NCBI RefSeq assembly: GCF_006968745.1
Contig: NZ_CP030118.1
Span: 2,988,654 to 3,052,653 of the forward strand
Source of the DNA: Brasilonema sennae CENA114
GTDB lineage: Bacteria > Cyanobacteriota > Cyanobacteriia > Cyanobacteriales > Nostocaceae
Length of the DNA: 64,000 nt
Reading direction: 5' to 3'
The position numbers and the translations under genes were made by a program. The notes under the pieces are model-generated. The model did no database searches and had not been told where the DNA came from. It saw only the letters and a program-made list of their open reading frames with translations. Positions 33,409 through 43,129 of the stretch are shown piece after piece. Position 1 is the stretch's first letter. The number at the start of each line of letters is the position of its first letter.

Positions 33409-36400
33409 CTACGGCGAACCTAGTGACTGATAACACCAGCTAGGACGACGCAAAAGATTAAAGGTATCAATGTAACGAATTTGGCTCTCTGGTGCTACTG
33501 TAGCAACAGCATCAGTTAATAAGCCAATGGGGTTATTGAGGTTCCACAACGGATGAACAATAATAACTGTTATCTCATCCATTGTAAAACCAGGCAGATC
33601 TCCGATATTTTGCGGAGAACAACTACTAAAAGATGCAGAAAAACTATCTCGAAGTTCAGTTGCTCTTTGTAGCCAGTTTTCTAAGTCTGGGGCAGAAAAA
33701 TCGCCGTGCAAGCCGCAACCAAAATTCTTATCAGCTAATGCCCTAAGTAAAGAGAGACCACTACGCCAATCGAGCAAGCCGTGATAGTTTATATTGCGGT
33801 AGTGTCGTAAGCACTGATAACAGGAAGAATCACATTTATTGCGATGCTCCTGTGACATCATGGCAGAAACAAAAGTATTTTGTGCTTTGATGATTTTTTC
33901 TATGAGGATGTGTTGCCAATGTTCGGCAAGCCATAATGTAAAACCAGAACCATTGGGGAGGCGATCGCTAATTACAATTTCTCCTACTTTTTCACCAGTT
34001 TCTTCTAGTTCAACCTGCCGTAAACCACTCACATCTAATTCATCTGGATCAATATCTAATTCCTGTGCTGCGACAGCACGGATAATAAAAGCCGCAGAAT
34101 AAAAAGCAGCTTTAATAGCAGAACCAGGTGCAATGGGATCGAGACATAATCCAGTGGGTACAGATGCGGGTTTGATGCGGAGAACGCCAGTTGTTTTCGG
34201 AGCAACAATAGCCAGTGCTTCAGATTCGGTCGGTTCTTGAAAATTTACCCCATTGGGTTGATTTTGAAATCGCTCATCAATCCATTGAAATTCTAAAAAT
34301 TTTTCGCCGCCACGTCCAAAAGAAGCTTTACCTACTGCTCCTTTAAACAAATTCCCGCGATTATCATTTACACGGAATACTCTGCCAGTTTCAGAAAACT
34401 CTGCCTTGGTATTTGTACCCGGTATTGGGTCAATAACATTTTCTTGCTGTGACTCAGCAACACTACCCGCACCTGAGATTAATACATCGTGTTCTTCCTT
34501 AGCATCAGAACCTGGCTTCAGGGTGGTACGAAAAGCCAATGGTACAGCGTATTTAAAAACTTTAAAACCTTGTTCTGGTGTTGCTCCACATTTGGGACAG
34601 ACTGTATTTTTCAATTCATTATCAGAAGTATCTGTATGTTGACAGCGCTGACATCTTAACATCCATCTTCGCTGAGAAAGCGGGTCATTATCAGCAGGAA
34701 CAACACCATTTTTACTGTCTGGAAGTAACGGTGCAGTAAAACCGATAGAGGTGTAAATTCGTTTATCTTTAGTCTTTTCTGCACCTGGGGCAAATTCCGC
34801 AACAGCTAAATCTAAATCACGGTCGATAGTAGCAATCTTCTTGTTTTTTGATGGATTGTGATGATACAAATCCCGAACTCTGGATGGCATACCGAACATG
34901 GGCAAAACACCACCTTCTGCAAGTAGTTCTGCTAATCCCTTTCCTGTCAATTCTTTATTATTTGCACACTCGTTTATCTTGTTAAACAAGTTCTGACGCG
35001 CATAATTTTCAAAGGTGATGGGGTCGATATTTTTTACACCAATAAGCAAATCATTTACTACCTCGGTAACTTTAGGTGAACTCTGCAACCATTGACAAAC
35101 TTTCTGACGACGAGATTCTTTTTCTAGCCAGTCTTTTACTGTACCAAATTCTCCGTGACTATCTGGCGGCGTGGGACCATCCCACCACTTAACATCAGCA
35201 CATAGAAACGCACGTCGCAGACATTCTTTTGCTAATAGACGTCGTGCAATTTCAATTTTTGACATCGATAGAAAGGGAACTGGTGGCGGATCACCTGTAA
35301 TTTTTTCGGGATGTTGATAATAAAATTCATCGTGACTGTTACCACGACAAATAGTTAATACAATGGCGAAAGGTTGACCTCGACGACCTGCACGACCTGC
35401 TCTTTGTTGGTAATTAAAACGCATGGGTGGCATATTTGCCATGACTACAGCCATTAAACTACCAATATCAATACCTACTTCCATTGTGGTAGTAACACTA
35501 AGGATGTCGATAGTATCTACCACTGGGATAAAATCTCTATCTTGTTCGCCGATGTTGACAACAATATTGCGGAAATGGCGCTGTCTTTCTGCTTGATCGT
35601 CGGTTTGTCCTGTCAATTCTTCACAATGCAAACGCACAGGTTGGCGCTTATTAACTGCTTCTGTCGCGTAATAATTACGAGCGTATAAATCTGAGCATTT
35701 TTTATTAGGTGATGTGGGTAATTCTGCAAGACAATTTGTACAGATACCGCCGGCACGATGTAGGTGAGGGCGTCCACATGATGTGCATTGCCAAACTGGA
35801 TCACCGGGAACTGCAACTCGTACCCATAAATGCAGCGGGTTAATTTTTAAATGCTCATGTTTACCATGTTGGCAAATAGCTGACCACAATGCATCAAATA
35901 ATTGCTTCTCAGAAAGCTTATGCTGTGTCACGCATTTAGTGACATATTTTTTCAATCTGGCTTTTGCATCTTGCCAACTGTTCCAGTCCTCAACATCATA
36001 CTTAGGATACCGATACAAATCACCAATGACGCGCAAGCATCCGTTGCATATTTCGAGAAAAACTTGTGGTGCAAGTTTGCATTGTGCAGCTAATTTGTTG
36101 ACCTCTTCTTGTGGCAATTTCAGACAAGCATAACCTAAGCCAGATGCTTCAATACTATAAAATAAACGACTAAAGAAGGCATCGCATACTTCAGACTGTG
36201 TTTTTGATCTAAGAGTATATCGCTTGTCAATTGCTTCCCTAGAAGAACCAGCTTTCCATTTTGGTGGTTGAGACGCAAAATCAAAAAATCCTGTCCAATG
36301 ATGTAATTTATTGTCGTAATAAAACTCTTGGTCATTGATATCGTTACCAGCAGGATTTATGCCTAAACCAGCTAATCTCTGAACAAGTACTCCTGGTGTG

Positions 36401-39084
36401 TCTTTTTCTCCTTCAAATAAAACCTTAAGTGAAACGATGCGCGTTTTAGCTCTTTGTTTAATTTCACTAAGTTCTATTTGTGCTTGTTCTCGTAAATTCT
36501 GGAATGCTTGCGGAAGTCCAGTGGTTGGATAGTTAGCAACTTGAATTTTTTCTTGCAATTGCTTAATCGCATCAGAGTTACGAGCAAATTCTCTTGCTTC
36601 TTGCCGAACTGCTTGACCATGTTCTTGGATATCTTCTAATAGGTAAACTTCACCAACTGCCAATTGATTAAGTTCATCAAATATCGCCTCACGAACAAGG
36701 TCAGAGTAATGAGTACGTTCAATTCCATTTGATATTGAAGCGGCATTTTCACGACTATCAGAAAATACGACTAATTTACGAGAGTCTGATTTTTCTGGTA
36801 ACTGATAAAATATTTCCTTAGATAGCAGTTGACTCAACCTAGAAAATGCAGTACGGAAGCCTCTAATTGAAGATTTCCAAGACCTTCGCTTAGTGTAATC
36901 TGCACCACAACATGGGCAAATAGAGGGTTGTGCTGCCATAAATGCTTGCGTTTCTGGTGATGTTTTTCCCAAGTTATAGATATAGCCTTCAACCCATTGA
37001 TTATCTGCTGTATCTGAATCAGGTTCTCCCAAAATAACGCGACTACTACGAGTGTCTAACCAGGCTTTATCCCACCAAGCATTCTCTGTACGTACACCAC
37101 TTCTTGGTGGCTGTTTCCATAATTTTTTAGCATCTTCATGAATATCTCTGGAAGGATAAAATATAGCATATTCACGATATGTTCGCCGTTCCAAAAAATT
37201 ACCAATTTGGCGGTCAGGAATGCTTTCAATATTTGGTTCTGTAGGCAAAAGTTCCCAACCATTACCGTTCTCTAGTTCCAAACGGTTTCCACCATAAAAA
37301 ACAGTACCGCACTGTTCGCAGTACAGCATTTCTAGCACTCGAAATCCCTCATGAACTATTGGTGGATTCTTTACAAAGAGTCTACCTACTGGTCGGTTTT
37401 TACTACTTTCATCCTTATCACAATCATAATTTGGCTGAGTGCAAGCCCAAAGTCCATCAATATTTCTAAAAAACCAGTGCAACCTAAACCGAAATGATTC
37501 TAAAGATTTGTCTTCAGATAAACCACGAGCAATTAGCAATCCCTTTACTGCTAAATTGAGATTTTCTTCATCTAAATCATCTAAATTATCACCAAAAATC
37601 CCTTTAGCAAATTGCGTGAGAGATACTGCACGAATTATATTGTCGAGCTTACAAGCGTTAAGCATTATAGCGCCAACAGTGTCGCTTTGTGATGAAAATA
37701 ATGATAAACATTTCTTGAGTAAATTGGCGTCTTCTGGTGCGTTTGCTAAGGCGATAAATGGTTCACTCTCTAAAAATTTTTGTCCGACAATTGCTGGAAT
37801 TGGATCAGGATGACCAGGGATAATTTGTTCGGAATGCCATTCTGTACCGAAGAATTCAGATAAGAATTTTAAACTTTTTGGGTCATTTGGTTCAAGAGAC
37901 GCACTAGAGGCAAGAATTTTTAATTTAGGATGACCAGGATAAAGTCCCAAACGTTGCAGCAGCAGGCGAATCAGGTAAGCAACTTCTGTCCCAGCAGTGC
38001 CACGATAAAGGTGTAATTCATCAAGAATTAAGTGAAAAACACTGCCTTCTTTCTTTAACCATTCCCGTGTTTTATCAAAAATATTTTTATCAATATCTCG
38101 CATCAGCATAATGCTGAGCATGGAATAATTAGTAATTAAAATATCAGGTGGATCATCTTGCATATCCCAACGACAGCGCATTTCCGCCCCATCTAAACGC
38201 GGGAAAAAGAATGTCACATCCTTGTCACCAGTTTTCTTAAAATGTTCCTCAGCAGCTTGGACTGATTTTTGCATCTGCTGCATTTCTTCAAGAAGTTCTT
38301 CTATCTTGTCCCCGTTAGGTTTACCATTTTGCTTGTACTCATGTCCTGGTACAGGTGTGACGCCGTTGTATCTGCCAAAATAAATTCTGTTGTCTTTTCT
38401 ATTATTTTTAAACCAATCTCGCGCCTTGTCAGAATCTAAAGCGCGGCGTAACCTGGTAAGCTGGTCTTCAACGAGGGCATTCATCGGATATAAAATTAGT
38501 GCCCTTACCGCAGCATCTCGTTTTTCATGATTCCTTTGAGGTACGCGATAAGGTTGCTTAAAATTGCGTTTTTTATTAACAAGTGGTTTGCATTTATTTT
38601 GCCAATCTTTGTTTTCCCACCAATCATTAATGTGAGGTTGCTGAGTTCCCGGCGCTTCCCAATTTTTTGATTCTTTCGCTAAGTAAGCAAACAACGGTAA
38701 GAGGAAAGATTCTGTTTTACCTGAACCAGTACCAGCAGTAACAACTGCATTTTGACCCGATAATCCTTTATGGAGCATTTCCAGTTGGTGAGTGTATAAT
38801 TCAAAATCACCAACCAGTCCACAGGAAGCTAATTCTTTAAAATCTAGCAGTGCAGACTCATCTAAACCTGGAACATCTGAAAGTTGTAAATTATTGATTG
38901 TTTTCCCAGATTTTTGATAACGAGGTAAAGGTTCGATCCAAGGTTCTTGATAAAATACTCCCGGTTCACGCAAACGTCGTTCCCGTTCCTTCTCAATTTC
39001 AGGAAATTGTGTACCGAAAGCCGTTTTAACATAAAGGATTAAGTTGTCGCGTAGCTTTTCAAAAGCGCCGATAGGGTCTTTCAT
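33409..39084 (-). CDS. Giant DEAD/DEAH helicase with zinc clusters and DUF1998-like C-terminus
   Basis: 1891 aa. Walker A is AGTGSGKTES (117-126), motif Ia YPMNALVEDQ (about 199-208), motif II DELH (355-358), motif III SSAS (about 393-396), and in the second RecA lobe VGIDIGSL and QRAGRAGRRG (about 1228-1237). Cys clusters occur in each half: YCEQCGTVF, CPCCGADY, CTSCGRPHLHRAGGICTNC, CQRCQHTDTSD...CPKCGA, and near the end SCYQCLRHYRN (about 1750), the DUF1998-type signature. Size and order match DruE-like helicases of Druantia and similar large defence helicases. GAGG lies 5 bases upstream; it is 6 bp after the 358-aa gene. It should be an ATP-driven nucleic-acid translocase; defence role inferred. 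Confidence 0.85.
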   Translation of the reverse strand: MKDPIGAFEKLRDNLILYVKTAFGTQFPEIEKERERRLREPGVFYQEPWIEPLPRYQKSGKTINNLQLSDVPGLDESALLDFKELASCGLVGDFELYTHQLEMLHKGLSGQNAVVTAGTGSGKTESFLLPLFAYLAKESKNWEAPGTQQPHINDWWENKDWQNKCKPLVNKKRNFKQPYRVPQRNHEKRDAAVRALILYPMNALVEDQLTRLRRALDSDKARDWFKNNRKDNRIYFGRYNGVTPVPGHEYKQNGKPNGDKIEELLEEMQQMQKSVQAAEEHFKKTGDKDVTFFFPRLDGAEMRCRWDMQDDPPDILITNYSMLSIMLMRDIDKNIFDKTREWLKKEGSVFHLILDELHLYRGTAGTEVAYLIRLLLQRLGLYPGHPKLKILASSASLEPNDPKSLKFLSEFFGTEWHSEQIIPGHPDPIPAIVGQKFLESEPFIALANAPEDANLLKKCLSLFSSQSDTVGAIMLNACKLDNIIRAVSLTQFAKGIFGDNLDDLDEENLNLAVKGLLIARGLSEDKSLESFRFRLHWFFRNIDGLWACTQPNYDCDKDESSKNRPVGRLFVKNPPIVHEGFRVLEMLYCEQCGTVFYGGNRLELENGNGWELLPTEPNIESIPDRQIGNFLERRTYREYAIFYPSRDIHEDAKKLWKQPPRSGVRTENAWWDKAWLDTRSSRVILGEPDSDTADNQWVEGYIYNLGKTSPETQAFMAAQPSICPCCGADYTKRRSWKSSIRGFRTAFSRLSQLLSKEIFYQLPEKSDSRKLVVFSDSRENAASISNGIERTHYSDLVREAIFDELNQLAVGEVYLLEDIQEHGQAVRQEAREFARNSDAIKQLQEKIQVANYPTTGLPQAFQNLREQAQIELSEIKQRAKTRIVSLKVLFEGEKDTPGVLVQRLAGLGINPAGNDINDQEFYYDNKLHHWTGFFDFASQPPKWKAGSSREAIDKRYTLRSKTQSEVCDAFFSRLFYSIEASGLGYACLKLPQEEVNKLAAQCKLAPQVFLEICNGCLRVIGDLYRYPKYDVEDWNSWQDAKARLKKYVTKCVTQHKLSEKQLFDALWSAICQHGKHEHLKINPLHLWVRVAVPGDPVWQCTSCGRPHLHRAGGICTNCLAELPTSPNKKCSDLYARNYYATEAVNKRQPVRLHCEELTGQTDDQAERQRHFRNIVVNIGEQDRDFIPVVDTIDILSVTTTMEVGIDIGSLMAVVMANMPPMRFNYQQRAGRAGRRGQPFAIVLTICRGNSHDEFYYQHPEKITGDPPPVPFLSMSKIEIARRLLAKECLRRAFLCADVKWWDGPTPPDSHGEFGTVKDWLEKESRRQKVCQWLQSSPKVTEVVNDLLIGVKNIDPITFENYARQNLFNKINECANNKELTGKGLAELLAEGGVLPMFGMPSRVRDLYHHNPSKNKKIATIDRDLDLAVAEFAPGAEKTKDKRIYTSIGFTAPLLPDSKNGVVPADNDPLSQRRWMLRCQRCQHTDTSDNELKNTVCPKCGATPEQGFKVFKYAVPLAFRTTLKPGSDAKEEHDVLISGAGSVAESQQENVIDPIPGTNTKAEFSETGRVFRVNDNRGNLFKGAVGKASFGRGGEKFLEFQWIDERFQNQPNGVNFQEPTESEALAIVAPKTTGVLRIKPASVPTGLCLDPIAPGSAIKAAFYSAAFIIRAVAAQELDIDPDELDVSGLRQVELEETGEKVGEIVISDRLPNGSGFTLWLAEHWQHILIEKIIKAQNTFVSAMMSQEHRNKCDSSCYQCLRHYRNINYHGLLDWRSGLSLLRALADKNFGCGLHGDFSAPDLENWLQRATELRDSFSASFSSCSPQNIGDLPGFTMDEITVIIVHPLWNLNNPIGLLTDAVATVAPESQIRYIDTFNLLRRPSWCYQSLGSP

Positions 39085-39090
39085 TTATCC

Positions 39091-40167
39091 TCACAATTTG
39101 ACATCTAAAGATTGTAGTAATAGAGTTTGACCTAATTTAGCAGCAGTCATTTCTGCTATTTGAGGAGGAACGTCTCGAAATAAGTTGAAACCTTTTACAT
39201 TAAAACCGTTGACCACTTCCTTAGGCTTTGGGATAGAAGAATTAGAAGTGAGTTTTTGTAATGGTAATTTTTCTACAAATCTTGGTACGTATCCTGAGCA
39301 TAAAGTTAAAGCTCTTTCTAGCAGTTTTGGTAGTTTAGCGCCGACCGGAACTGCCATCAGAAATCGACGTTTGTCGTAAATTAGAACTTTAATATTAGCA
39401 GCATTAATAACAGCATATCGTCCCCAGTCACGTTCAACTTGGGTACATCTTTCTTCTTGCCAAAGATAATATATTTGGGTATTGCGAGAGGGATGTTGAT
39501 ATTGGCTGAGACGGATATTCGGCACTTTCATTCCCGACGCACCTCCCATTGATGAGGGAGAGGGGAGAAAGCGTAATATATTAGGGTCAAATGTTTGATG
39601 TTTCCAGTTTAATTCTGACTCATTAGACCATTGGCAATTACTTAAATAATCTTCAAGGGAGGCGGAAAAATTTAAAAGCGACCAAGCAGATGGTGTTTCT
39701 ATAAAATTTATTGCTAATTGAGAAGCAATTTCCTGTAATTCTGATACATTCTCAACTTGCACAGCTATTCGCTTAGGTACTAATACTAATTCTTCCCTTT
39801 GTTCTGTTACCTCAATCTTGATGTTTTGTTCAACAGATTGACAAACTTTTCTTAATTTATCTATAGTATTTGGTGTTCTAAATCCTGCTAAAATAGCTTG
39901 GGGAAAACCAGCGCTAGGTAATCTTATTAATACAGGGGGAGTGACATAAACTTTTCTGTTATTGTCAGTGAAATCAAATTCACAGTGACCCAATGAATCC
40001 AGCCCACGAACAGTTGATAATCTTTTGTCTTTAATGTCATCTCCCTCCTCACTACAAGCAGTTCGATTAAGACTGTAAAGATAATTAAATGCCTGTTTAA
40101 AAGATAACCAAGGCATTTCCTTTTTAGCAGAAATGACATAGAGTAGTTCGTCGCTATCCCTGGACAC
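39091..40167 (-). CDS. Unknown protein of helicase operon, 358 aa
   Basis: Not recognised. A soluble protein with a GTG start at 40167 preceded by a textbook AAAGGAGG six bases upstream, lying inside the end of the 690-aa gene (14-bp overlap). It begins ISAKKEMPWLSFKQAFNYLYSLNR, a helical start; the middle holds RLPSAGFPQAILAGFRTPNTIDKL and later WGRYAVINAANIKVLIYDKRRFLMAVPVGAKLPKLLERAL, a beta/alpha segment. The tail is helical. Its tight packing between the 690-aa gene and the helicase (6-bp gap) says it works with them, perhaps as a target-recognition or adaptor subunit. Function inferred from context only. Confidence 0.65.
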   Translation of the reverse strand: MSRDSDELLYVISAKKEMPWLSFKQAFNYLYSLNRTACSEEGDDIKDKRLSTVRGLDSLGHCEFDFTDNNRKVYVTPPVLIRLPSAGFPQAILAGFRTPNTIDKLRKVCQSVEQNIKIEVTEQREELVLVPKRIAVQVENVSELQEIASQLAINFIETPSAWSLLNFSASLEDYLSNCQWSNESELNWKHQTFDPNILRFLPSPSSMGGASGMKVPNIRLSQYQHPSRNTQIYYLWQEERCTQVERDWGRYAVINAANIKVLIYDKRRFLMAVPVGAKLPKLLERALTLCSGYVPRFVEKLPLQKLTSNSSIPKPKEVVNGFNVKGFNLFRDVPPQIAEMTAAKLGQTLLLQSLDVKL

Positions 40168-42226
40168 GCTTTGCCTCCTTTTGGAATTTTTCCCATAATT
40201 GATTCAGGCGAATATCGCCGATAGGAGGCAGAGTTCGTTTGTGATTATCCAATAAATTTTTTCTCCAATCAAACAATTTTTTCTTATCCTTACAAATTGA
40301 TAGCTTAGGCTCTGATTCTTTTAAGCTTGTGCCACAAAACATTGCTCGATCAAATAGACTTCCTTTGGCAATAGCCCAAACAGGATACCAATCAATAGGT
40401 AATGATTCTTCTGGATAAATTGCAACTTGCCCTGGTTCTTTACCCACAAAAACAATGCGTTGCTTTCCTTGAATTGGCAAGAGAGTATTGAAGTTAAAAG
40501 CAGGACAATCAACTCCCTTTACCAATGCTCCAATCACCCCTGGAGAATTGTCATCTAGATTTGTTGTCACCGACGAACTAAAATTGTCAATATATGGCGT
40601 CTTAATGCTGGTGAGTAAAGGAAAATGTTCTACTAAAAACAGAGAGAAACGCTTAATAATATCTTTACCCTTACAGGCTTCAATTTCAAGCTTGGTGTCG
40701 GCTGGGATATCTGGAGAGAGTTCATAAATACCTTCTCCCGATTTGTCTTGTAACAGTTTGCGATTGCAATATACTTTTACCGATTCATCACCACCTTGTA
40801 AAACTAATTTTGGTGGTGCGAATTTAAAGAAATAGTTTCCTCTGTCAAGGCGTACACCACCTTCTAAATAAAGCCTGATGCTAGTCGAAAATGACAAGAT
40901 AGGATATTCGCTTTTTACTATTTCATCACTATGGGCAGCAGCCACTTTAAATAAGTGCCATCCGGTAGGTAAACCTTTGACAGTATGCAATTTCTCAAAC
41001 CCTTCACAACTGGATGCACCCCATTTTTCTAGCAAACTGCAACACTCTTGCTGAACTGCTAAATAAAAGGGCAAACCTTTAGGAATTCGCGCTACTTCTA
41101 CAAGTCCTGCTAACCCCAAACTTCTGCCTTCAACAAACACTCGGATTGGGGAAGCCGGCAACTTAAAACACCATTGTTTGTCAGTGGATTCCATCCGCAA
41201 ACCCTGACGCCAATCCAACTGGGATGCGTCGATATTTTTACTATTTAATTCCCAGCGGATGGGTGAAGACCAACCATTACCCTGTTCGGTGCAAGAGTAA
41301 GAATCGTGATTAGAATTCAAAATCAGACCATCTTCAGGAAATTCATGCTTTGTCGTACAACGTAAGGTGAAGCTGGCACGTTTGGCAATCAAGTCGAGTT
41401 TGCAACACAGTCTTAAAACACCGTAAACCTGAGTTCTTCCCTCAGACGGTATTTCGGTAGTTCCATCCCAAGTGCATAACTCATCAACAATCCTTTCAAT
41501 CAGTGCGTGACGTAGTTCATCGCCTTCGCTGGTTTCTTCCAGTAATCGCAACGTTCGTCTTCGCAGATAGTTACGTCCGTGTTTGACTAACAAACAAGCT
41601 GTATGTCTTTCAGAGGCAAGGGAAATAGGTTCTAAGCCTGCTTGTGCAAAAATAACGGGTAGTGCCTTCAGTTCCCTCTGCGTCAAAAGAGTTTGGGCGA
41701 TGGGTATACCGACGTGAACCAACCTACCAGTAATGTTGGCGTTGAAAATGCCCAGTTCACCTGATTTATCGACATTTGCCCATTTCTCTAAATCTTTCCA
41801 GAGTGTTTGCATCTGGTCAAAGTGGGGAAATGGTCGGGATGTCGGTTCTTCACCCAGTAATTCCCGCAAGCGGGGATAGTAGGCTTTAGAAGAAAAATCA
41901 CCTTTAGTACCCGCTGCCAAAACAAATAAAGCTAAGTAGCCTATGTATGGAGGATAACCTTGTCGTTGGTATCGCCATTGCGGGTTTTGCATACTCCCCC
42001 AGGCTTTTTTACAGATACCATTTATATTTATTGCATTTTTTACTGTTTGGATAAAGTCTTGGTAGGCAACGCCTTTAGATGCGCCTAAGGAATTAATTAA
42101 ATCCTCTGTGACGTAAAGACAAACAGTACGCCCAGCCATTTCTGGGTTGAAGAAATGCTGTGCGATTTTATCGTTCCACTCTGAGTAATTTATAGTAGTT
42201 TTTACAGATAGATTTATAGTTTTCAT
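40154..42226 (-). CDS. Unknown protein of helicase operon, 690 aa
   Basis: First gene of the three-gene operon and not recognised. The N-terminal part (1-250) is helical with GRTVCLYVTEDLINSLG, QRQGYPPYIGYLALFVLAAGTKGDF and AKAYYPRLRELLGEE-like stretches and a later HTH-like LRHALIERIVDELCTW. The rest (about 260-640) is rich in beta strands (WELNSKNIDASQLDWRQGLRME, IRVFVEGRSLGLAGLVEVAR, VRLDRGNYFFKFAPPKLVLQGG), like stacked Ig-type modules, with several cysteines. No membrane segment. It overlaps the next gene by 14 bp. Possible role as a sensor or adaptor of a defence complex; this is inference from gene order alone. Confidence 0.65.
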   Translation of the reverse strand: MKTINLSVKTTINYSEWNDKIAQHFFNPEMAGRTVCLYVTEDLINSLGASKGVAYQDFIQTVKNAININGICKKAWGSMQNPQWRYQRQGYPPYIGYLALFVLAAGTKGDFSSKAYYPRLRELLGEEPTSRPFPHFDQMQTLWKDLEKWANVDKSGELGIFNANITGRLVHVGIPIAQTLLTQRELKALPVIFAQAGLEPISLASERHTACLLVKHGRNYLRRRTLRLLEETSEGDELRHALIERIVDELCTWDGTTEIPSEGRTQVYGVLRLCCKLDLIAKRASFTLRCTTKHEFPEDGLILNSNHDSYSCTEQGNGWSSPIRWELNSKNIDASQLDWRQGLRMESTDKQWCFKLPASPIRVFVEGRSLGLAGLVEVARIPKGLPFYLAVQQECCSLLEKWGASSCEGFEKLHTVKGLPTGWHLFKVAAAHSDEIVKSEYPILSFSTSIRLYLEGGVRLDRGNYFFKFAPPKLVLQGGDESVKVYCNRKLLQDKSGEGIYELSPDIPADTKLEIEACKGKDIIKRFSLFLVEHFPLLTSIKTPYIDNFSSSVTTNLDDNSPGVIGALVKGVDCPAFNFNTLLPIQGKQRIVFVGKEPGQVAIYPEESLPIDWYPVWAIAKGSLFDRAMFCGTSLKESEPKLSICKDKKKLFDWRKNLLDNHKRTLPPIGDIRLNQLWEKFQKEAKRVQG

Positions 42227-42506
42227 GTACTTATTATAATGTGTATATTTATTGATATTGCATAAAGTCTACTTTTCACAAGACGTGAAAAACAGAGTTT
42301 AGTTCATAGAAGATTTATGCGCGCCTTATTGACGCGAATTTTGAACCTAGTAGTTCGCCACACACGCTATGACGAGGTAATGAAGGTATGGGGAAGTATA
42401 ACGGCGTAATGATGGGATGGTACAGATGCAGTTATGGGAGAGTTTCTCTCTACCTCCCCACTTCTGGATTAATCAAAACGTCACGGTATAATTTCTGAGA
42501 TACGAG

Positions 42507-42737
42507 TGGGACAGCAACGATAAACCTATATCTACTAGTCTGTTTGCGGGAGCTTTTGGTTTAGATCTGGGGATCGAGCAGGCAGGTTTCCACACGGTAA
42601 GCCTGGTATAAATAGATTCTGATGGGACAAATACCATTGGAACTTTAGTTTGGAGACAAAATTGTTCAAAAGTAATTTCCTCCCTACAGCAATCACATTT
42701 AGTTTATGAACATGAAATTCCGCTTCATTTTCCATAG
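42507..42737 (+). pseudogene. C5 cytosine DNA methyltransferase N-terminal remnant
   Basis: A plus-strand frame reads NDKPISTSLFAGAFGLDLGIEQAGFHTVSLV-stop-IDSDGTN and ends at 42735-42737. The FAGAFGLDLGIEQAGF and ID segments are motif I and II of Dcm-type methyltransferases (usual form LFSGAGGLDLG..QAGF...EID); the stop replaces the Glu of the EID motif. The start codon and all later motifs, including the PCQ loop, are gone. It lies 280 bp upstream of the helicase operon, pointing to an older restriction-modification gene in the same neighbourhood. Confidence 0.65.
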
Positions 42738-42880
42738 ACAAAAATGGAAAATGAAGCGGCACCGCAGTTTTTCAGTTCTTGGATGAAAGGCTATTGGCTA
42801 TCGGGGAGTGTTTGCGCCCTTGGGGGCGATCGCGCTCATCAGCGTTTTGATGATTGCCAAATTTTTTCATGCACAAAAGA

Positions 42881-42947
42881 GTGTTTCTTGAGGATGGCAA
42901 AATTTGGATACAGCATGATGGAACACAAATACAAGTCTCTGTAGTGA
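42881..42947 (+). pseudogene. XisI-like fragment
   Basis: The frame VFLEDGKIWIQHDGTQIQV matches the core GKIWIQ.DGTE stretch of XisI proteins (fdxN-element excision controlling factor family), but only about 20 residues are present and the frame then runs into a MITE-like element. XisH/XisI genes are common in heterocystous cyanobacteria. The short match makes this a cautious call. Confidence 0.4.
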
Positions 42948-42954
42948 TCCGGTT

Positions 42955-43109
42955 ATATCATGTCCGTTCAAATAACCGTCATTGCGACTGAAGGGAAGCA
43001 ATCCCAAAAACCTTGCGATTGCTGAGTCGCAAGGGGACACGCTGCGCGAACGTTTCACTTCGTTCCACTCGCAATGACATATTAAGGGTGATTTGCCGGA
43101 CATCATATT
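42955..43109. repeat. MITE-like element with imperfect terminal inverted repeats
   Basis: Ends ATATCATGTCCG (42955-42966) and CGGACATCATATT (43097-43109) are near-inverted; inside lies a second inverted pair, GTCATTGCGA and TCGCAATGAC. A related inner sequence (GTCATTGCGAATGGAACGAAG) recurs at 46376-46396. No coding content. It ends about 20 bp from the Wzc-like gene stop. Confidence 0.55.
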
Positions 43110-43129
43110 ACTCAAGGGTAAAGCTAGGC

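Noticed and set aside
42744..42944. 66-codon plus-strand frame starting MENEAAPQ
   Set aside because: The XisI-like similarity lies in a different frame over the same bases; this frame itself has no homology.
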